Of a stretch of 17,025 bases of DNA, positions 12,920 through 17,025 are shown piece after piece (the stretch's first letter is position 1; every line of letters starts with the position of its first letter). Position numbers and translations under genes: made by a program. The notes beneath the pieces were generated by a model that saw only the letters and a list, made by a program, of their open reading frames with translations, was not told the DNA's origin and searched no databases. This DNA is from Desulfobacterales bacterium (GTDB lineage Bacteria > Desulfobacterota > DSM-4660 > Desulfatiglandales > JALVZP01): positions 1 through 17,025 of the forward strand of contig JAMOPX010000077.1 in NCBI GenBank assembly GCA_027064285.1, written 5' to 3'.

Positions 12920-15571
12920 ATGAGACTTAAAGAAATAAGAACCAAGTTTTTGGATTTTTTTAGGAAAAATGGTCATGAAATTGTTCCAAGCTCTCCTTTA
13001 ATTCCTGTAGGTGATCCTACTTTGCTTTTTACCAATGCTGGAATGGTTCAGTTTAAAAAGGTCTTCTTAGGTGAGGAAACCAGGCCTTATAAAAGGGCTG
13101 CCAGTGTCCAGAAGTGTATGAGGGCTGGAGGTAAACATAATGATTTAGAAAATGTAGGTTATACTGCCAGACACCACACTTTCTTTGAGATGCTTGGAAA
13201 CTTCTCTTTTGGAGACTATTTCAAAAAAGAGGCAATAATATGGGCATGGGATCTGCTTATAACAGAATATAAGCTTCCTCAAGATAGACTTTATGCCTCT
13301 GTATATTTAGAGGATGATGAGGCCTATGAAATATGGGAAAAAGAAGTGGGTCTTCCTGCTGAGAGAATTGTGCGGCTTGGGGAAAAGGATAATTTCTGGA
13401 CCATGGGAGACACAGGACCATGTGGCCCATGCTCTGAAATCATTATTGATCAGGGGCCAGAGCTGGGATGTGGAAAACCTGATTGTGGCCCTGGATGTGA
13501 CTGTGATAGATACTTGGAGATATGGAATCTTGTGTTTACCCAATACAACAGAGATGCATCTGGAAGGCTTACTCCCCTTCCAAGACCCAACATAGACACA
13601 GGAATGGGACTTGAAAGGCTTACTGCTGTGGTGCAGGGGGTAAAGTCCAATTATGAGATAGATCTGTTTAAAGATATTATATCCCGCATAGAGGATATAT
13701 CTGGTCAGTCCTATGGCATTGACAAGAAAAAAGATGTTGCATTCAGGGTAATAGCAGATCATGCAAGGGCCATATCATTCCTTATAGCAGATGGGGTTAT
13801 CCCTTCTAATGAGGGAAGAGGATATGTTTTGAGGAGAATAATAAGAAGAGCAGCAAGATTTGGCAGTGTGCTTGGTATAAAAAAGATTGGCTTTCTCTCA
13901 GACATATGTATGAAGGTTATAGAAGTAATGGGAGAGGACTATAGAGAGCTGATTCAGGCAAAGAACAGTATTATTCAGATAACAGAGAATGAGGAAAAAA
14001 GGTTTGCACAAACCTTGAGCTACAGCATGCGCATCTTAGAAGAGGAGATAGAGAAGATAAAATCTAAAAAGCAAGATACAATACCGGGTGAGCTTATATT
14101 TAAGCTTTATGATACATATGGTCTTCCAGTTGATATATTGGAGGATATTGCAAGGTATGAGGGACTTAAACTGGATATGGAAGGCTATAAAAAGGCAATG
14201 CAAAGGCAAAGAGAACTATCTCAGAAGAGCTGGAAATCTGATAAAGAACTGACCTCAAAAGGAATAAAACAGCTTATGGAAAAAGGGCAAAAGACTGAAT
14301 TTCTTGGATATGAGCTACTCAAGTGTAAGGCAAAGGTTGTAGGAATAATAAAAGATGGAGATGGAAGGTTATGTGAAAGAATAGCCCAATCAGATAGGGC
14401 TGAACTTGTTTTAGATAAGACCCCATTTTATGGAGAATCAGGCGGGCAGGTAGGAGATACTGGATATATAAGAGGAAAAAATTTCTTGTTTAAGGTAGAG
14501 GATACAAAAAAGCCATCACAGGATCTTATTCTTCATATAGGAATCTTGGAAAGTGGATACCTTTGCGTGGGAGATGAGGTGGAGGCAGAGGTAGATAAAG
14601 AAAGGAGAGAAGATATTGCCAGAAATCATACTTCCACTCATTTATTACACGCAACCCTAAGAGAATTATTAGGAGTTCATGTAAAACAAGCTGGTTCCTT
14701 AGTTGCCCCTGATAGACTCAGATTTGATTTTAGTCATTTCTCTCAGATTCCCTGGGATAAGATAGAGGAAATAGAAGCTCATGTGAATAGGCTTATAAGA
14801 GAGAATCATCCTGTAAATATAAAAGAAATGCACAGGGATGAGGCTATCAAATCAGGTGCGGTTGCTATTTTTGAAGAAAAGTATGGGGAAATAGTAAGGG
14901 TTGTAGAGATAGGAGATGGAGTGAGCAAAGAGCTGTGTGGGGGTACTCATGTAAAGAGAACAGGAGATATAGGTTTTTTTAAGATTATTGGAGAAAGCTC
15001 TGTTGCTTCTAATGTAAGAAGAATAGAGGCAATTACAGGAGGTACTGCTGTAAGATATGTTCAGGAAAAGATAAGGCAGATAAGAGATGCCTCCTTTATA
15101 TTGAAGGTTTCTGCTGAAGAGCTGATCCCAAGGATTGAAAGACTCTTGGAAGAAATAAAAGAAAAAGATAAACAAATAGAATCTCTCAAACAAAGACTCC
15201 TTACAGGAAAGGCAGAAGATATTACAGCTGGAATAAAAGAGATAAACGGTATAAAAGTGGTGGCCAAGGTGTTAGAAGCAGATTCCCAGAAAGAACTCAG
15301 AGATGCTGCTGACAAAATCAGGGACAAAATAAGATCTGGTGTGGTAATGGTAGGAGCGGAGAAGGATGGAAAAGTTATGCTTATATGCATGGTAACCAAG
15401 GATCTGACATCTAAGTTTAATGCAGGAAAAATTATAAAAGAAGTGGCCTCTTTTGTTGGTGGAAAGGGTGGAGGAAGACCTGATATGGCTCAGGGAGGGG
15501 GGAGTAAACCAGAGCACTTAAAAACAGCACTTGAGCATGTGTATGAGATAATAAACAGGCATAGTAGCTAA
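12920..15571 (+). CDS. alaS: Alanyl-tRNA synthetase
   Basis: Class II synthetase that charges tRNA-Ala and edits Ser/Gly mischarging. At 883 aa it is full length. The catalytic domain has the N-terminal GHEIVPSSPLIPVGDPTLLF region (18-37), KHNDLENVG and ARHHTFFEMLGNFSFGDYF (83-101), and the GDTGPCGPCSEI motif. A Cys-rich insertion, LGCGKPDCGPGCDCDR (182-197), as found in many deltaproteobacterial and related AlaS, may bind metal. The editing domain keeps the zinc set His570/His574 (NHTSTH) and Cys673/His677 (CGGTH). A coiled coil at about 740-775 precedes the C-Ala domain, which ends in a Gly-rich GGKGGGRPDMAQGGG segment. It starts 1 bp after recA and ends 1 bp before folC. Confidence 0.98.
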   Translation: MRLKEIRTKFLDFFRKNGHEIVPSSPLIPVGDPTLLFTNAGMVQFKKVFLGEETRPYKRAASVQKCMRAGGKHNDLENVGYTARHHTFFEMLGNFSFGDYFKKEAIIWAWDLLITEYKLPQDRLYASVYLEDDEAYEIWEKEVGLPAERIVRLGEKDNFWTMGDTGPCGPCSEIIIDQGPELGCGKPDCGPGCDCDRYLEIWNLVFTQYNRDASGRLTPLPRPNIDTGMGLERLTAVVQGVKSNYEIDLFKDIISRIEDISGQSYGIDKKKDVAFRVIADHARAISFLIADGVIPSNEGRGYVLRRIIRRAARFGSVLGIKKIGFLSDICMKVIEVMGEDYRELIQAKNSIIQITENEEKRFAQTLSYSMRILEEEIEKIKSKKQDTIPGELIFKLYDTYGLPVDILEDIARYEGLKLDMEGYKKAMQRQRELSQKSWKSDKELTSKGIKQLMEKGQKTEFLGYELLKCKAKVVGIIKDGDGRLCERIAQSDRAELVLDKTPFYGESGGQVGDTGYIRGKNFLFKVEDTKKPSQDLILHIGILESGYLCVGDEVEAEVDKERREDIARNHTSTHLLHATLRELLGVHVKQAGSLVAPDRLRFDFSHFSQIPWDKIEEIEAHVNRLIRENHPVNIKEMHRDEAIKSGAVAIFEEKYGEIVRVVEIGDGVSKELCGGTHVKRTGDIGFFKIIGESSVASNVRRIEAITGGTAVRYVQEKIRQIRDASFILKVSAEELIPRIERLLEEIKEKDKQIESLKQRLLTGKAEDITAGIKEINGIKVVAKVLEADSQKELRDAADKIRDKIRSGVVMVGAEKDGKVMLICMVTKDLTSKFNAGKIIKEVASFVGGKGGGRPDMAQGGGSKPEHLKTALEHVYEIINRHSS

Positions 15572-15572
15572 A

Positions 15573-16871
15573 ATGCAGGGATGGACTTACACAGAGGCAC
15601 TGAATTATATATACAGTCTTCAAAAATTTGGGATAAAGTTTGGACTTTCTAAGACAGAAAATATATTAAAGGCATTTGGAGATCCACATAAAGAAAAGAT
15701 ATATATACATATAGCAGGAACCAATGGAAAAGGTTCTGTGGCAGTATTTCTTGCTTCTGTTCTGAAAGAGGCAGGGTATAGGGTTGGGCTTTACACATCA
15801 CCTCATCTTGTCAGGTTCACAGAAAGATTCAGAATTAATGGAGAAGAGATAAAAAAAGAGGAGGCAGCAGAGCTGATATTTGAGCTAAGAAAGAGCTTTT
15901 CTCCGAAAGAGCCTCCCACATTTTTTGAAGCTGCTACAGCTATGGCAATTATCTATTTTGCCTGTCATAAAACAGACATAGATATAATGGAAGTAGGCAT
16001 GGGAGGAAGGCTTGATGCAACAAATGTTATACATCCTGTAGTCTCTGTTATTACCAATATTGGTTTAGATCATCAGCAATATTTAGGTTCAAGGCTTATA
16101 GATATTGCCAAGGAAAAGGCAGGAATAATCAAAAATGGTGTGGAGCTTGTAACCGGCGTAACCCAGCCAGAACTTGTTTCTTTTTTTAAGGAAGTAGCAG
16201 ATCATAAAGATGCGCCTTTTTTTAGAGTAGGAAAGGATATGAAATACAGAAGCAGAAATGGTTTAATAGATTACTATGGAATAAAAACTTCTTTTAGAGG
16301 TTTAAAAACAGGTATGAACGGCCTATTTCAGGCCAGAAATGCTGCCATCTCCTTAGGAGTACTGGAACTTTTAAGGGAGAAAGGCTTTAAAATAGAAGAC
16401 ATAGCTATATACAATGGGATAAGAAAAGCCTTTTGGCCTGGAAGGATGCATATGATTTCAGATTCCCCTTTAATAATTCTGGATGGTGCTCATAATCCCT
16501 ATGCAATGAAGATGCTTTGTAAGGCTATAGAGCAGAAGTATCCAGATAAAAGGATAATTCTGGTGCTTGGGATTATGAAGGACAAAAATATAAAGGCTAT
16601 GTTAAGAACTATTATTCCCAAAAGCAATTATGTTATATACACAAGACCTGTTTATTCCAGGGCAGCAGAGCCTGAACTCTTAGAAAGATATGGTGCTCAG
16701 ATTAGCAAAAAAGGAGAAGTTGTTCCGAGGCTTACCGAAGCTATTGAAAGAGCAAAGAATATAGCTGATTCAGATGATCTTATATTAATAACAGGCTCCC
16801 TTTTTACAGTTGGAGAGGCATTAGCATATCTTGATCCTAAAAACTATTTTCCTGATAAGATAACAGAATGA
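15573..16871 (+). CDS. folC: Folylpolyglutamate synthase / dihydrofolate synthase
   Basis: An ATP-dependent Mur-ligase-fold enzyme that adds glutamate to dihydropteroate and/or tetrahydrofolates. At 432 aa it is of usual FolC length. The P-loop AGTNGKGSVAVFL (48-60), YTSPHLVRFTER (74-85), FFEAATAMAI (117-126), VGMGGRLDATN (141-151), the LDHQQYLG segment (165-172) and EKAGIIK with the probable carbamylated lysine (about 182) are all seen. The C-terminal DGAHNPYAM motif is at 304-312. Starting 1 bp after alaS and overlapping the next gene by 4 bp (ATGA), it is within the same operon. Whether it performs both synthase steps cannot be told from sequence alone. Confidence 0.96.
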   Translation: MQGWTYTEALNYIYSLQKFGIKFGLSKTENILKAFGDPHKEKIYIHIAGTNGKGSVAVFLASVLKEAGYRVGLYTSPHLVRFTERFRINGEEIKKEEAAELIFELRKSFSPKEPPTFFEAATAMAIIYFACHKTDIDIMEVGMGGRLDATNVIHPVVSVITNIGLDHQQYLGSRLIDIAKEKAGIIKNGVELVTGVTQPELVSFFKEVADHKDAPFFRVGKDMKYRSRNGLIDYYGIKTSFRGLKTGMNGLFQARNAAISLGVLELLREKGFKIEDIAIYNGIRKAFWPGRMHMISDSPLIILDGAHNPYAMKMLCKAIEQKYPDKRIILVLGIMKDKNIKAMLRTIIPKSNYVIYTRPVYSRAAEPELLERYGAQISKKGEVVPRLTEAIERAKNIADSDDLILITGSLFTVGEALAYLDPKNYFPDKITE

Positions 16872-17025
16872 AGAGAATCTTAAGAGAACTTGTGTTTCTT
16901 TTAATTTTTCTTTTGTTCCCTGCGATTTCTTTCTGTGCTGTGGACAAGACACTGCCTTGGGAAATAAAGGCAAATATATTGGGATATGACGCAGAACATA
17001 AGATATACACAGGAGAAGGGGATGT
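16868..17025 (+). CDS. LPS transport protein (LptD/LptA, OstA-like), N-terminal fragment
   Basis: Only the first 52 codons are in the window; the gene runs off the 3' end. It begins with a positively charged MKRILRE, a hydrophobic core (LVFLLIFLLFPAISF) and a short polar region, a typical Sec signal peptide. It continues PWEIKANILGYDAEHKIYTG, which resembles the OstA_N repeat (ADxxxYD...GnV) at the start of mature LptD and LptA. LptD would place LPS in the outer membrane; LptA would bridge the periplasm. The Cys near the signal end has Phe before it, so a lipoprotein box is not convincing. The start overlaps the folC stop (ATGA). Confidence 0.65.
   Translation, partial: MKRILRELVFLLIFLLFPAISFCAVDKTLPWEIKANILGYDAEHKIYTGEGD

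Noticed and set aside
13307..13762. Long antisense reading frame (151 codons) within alaS, plus others inside trpE, trpD and trpC
   Set aside because: They lie opposite strongly conserved coding sequence, have no ribosome site or recognisable motifs, and show the compositional pattern of shadow frames.

Overview
The window is a gene-dense piece of a low-GC, AGA/ATA-rich bacterial chromosome. The last gene looks like the start of an LPS-transport (OstA/Lpt) protein, so the cell is probably a Gram-negative diderm. The gene set (FmdB-type zinc ribbon, cinA-thpR-recA-alaS run, Cys-rich insertion in AlaS, trp cluster) fits an anaerobic Desulfobacterota (deltaproteobacteria-like) lineage; this assignment is inference. 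No transposase, integrase, CRISPR or phage gene is visible.

Region 1 (1-5504, + strand) is a tightly packed tryptophan operon: 3' part of a tryptophanase gene (tnaA), then trpE, trpG, trpD, trpC, trpF. Gaps are 4 bp or less or are overlaps, so it should be one transcript with translational coupling. It would take chorismate to indole-3-glycerol phosphate. trpB and trpA do not follow trpF, and the only tryptophan/indole enzyme present is a tryptophanase at the 5' side. Three specificity residues mark that enzyme as a tryptophan rather than tyrosine lyase. This is the most interesting metabolic feature of the window.

Region 2 (5487-7769, - strand) runs toward the trp operon and overlaps trpF tail-to-tail by 18 bp. 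In transcription order it holds a putative HExxH metalloprotein, an FmdB-family zinc ribbon, an uncharacterised 182-aa helical protein and fabD. Just upstream are tRNA-Met(CAU) and tRNA-Leu(UAG), each with its own sigma70-like promoter. No terminator is visible between tRNA-Met and the HExxH gene.

Region 3 (8096-9932, - strand) holds a small 73-aa protein, a pyridoxamine-phosphate-oxidase-like flavoprotein, and an unusual 388-aa protein. The last joins a metzincin-like zinc site lacking the catalytic glutamate (HVLGH instead of HExxH) to a multi-pass membrane domain.

Region 4 (10055-17025, + strand) is a second compact operon: cinA, thpR, recA, alaS, folC and the beginning of an lptD/lptA-like gene, with overlaps or 1-19 bp gaps. 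It combines NMN recycling, RNA repair/ligation-type activity, recombination, aminoacylation, folate metabolism and outer-membrane assembly. No recX or recognisable SOS box is present.
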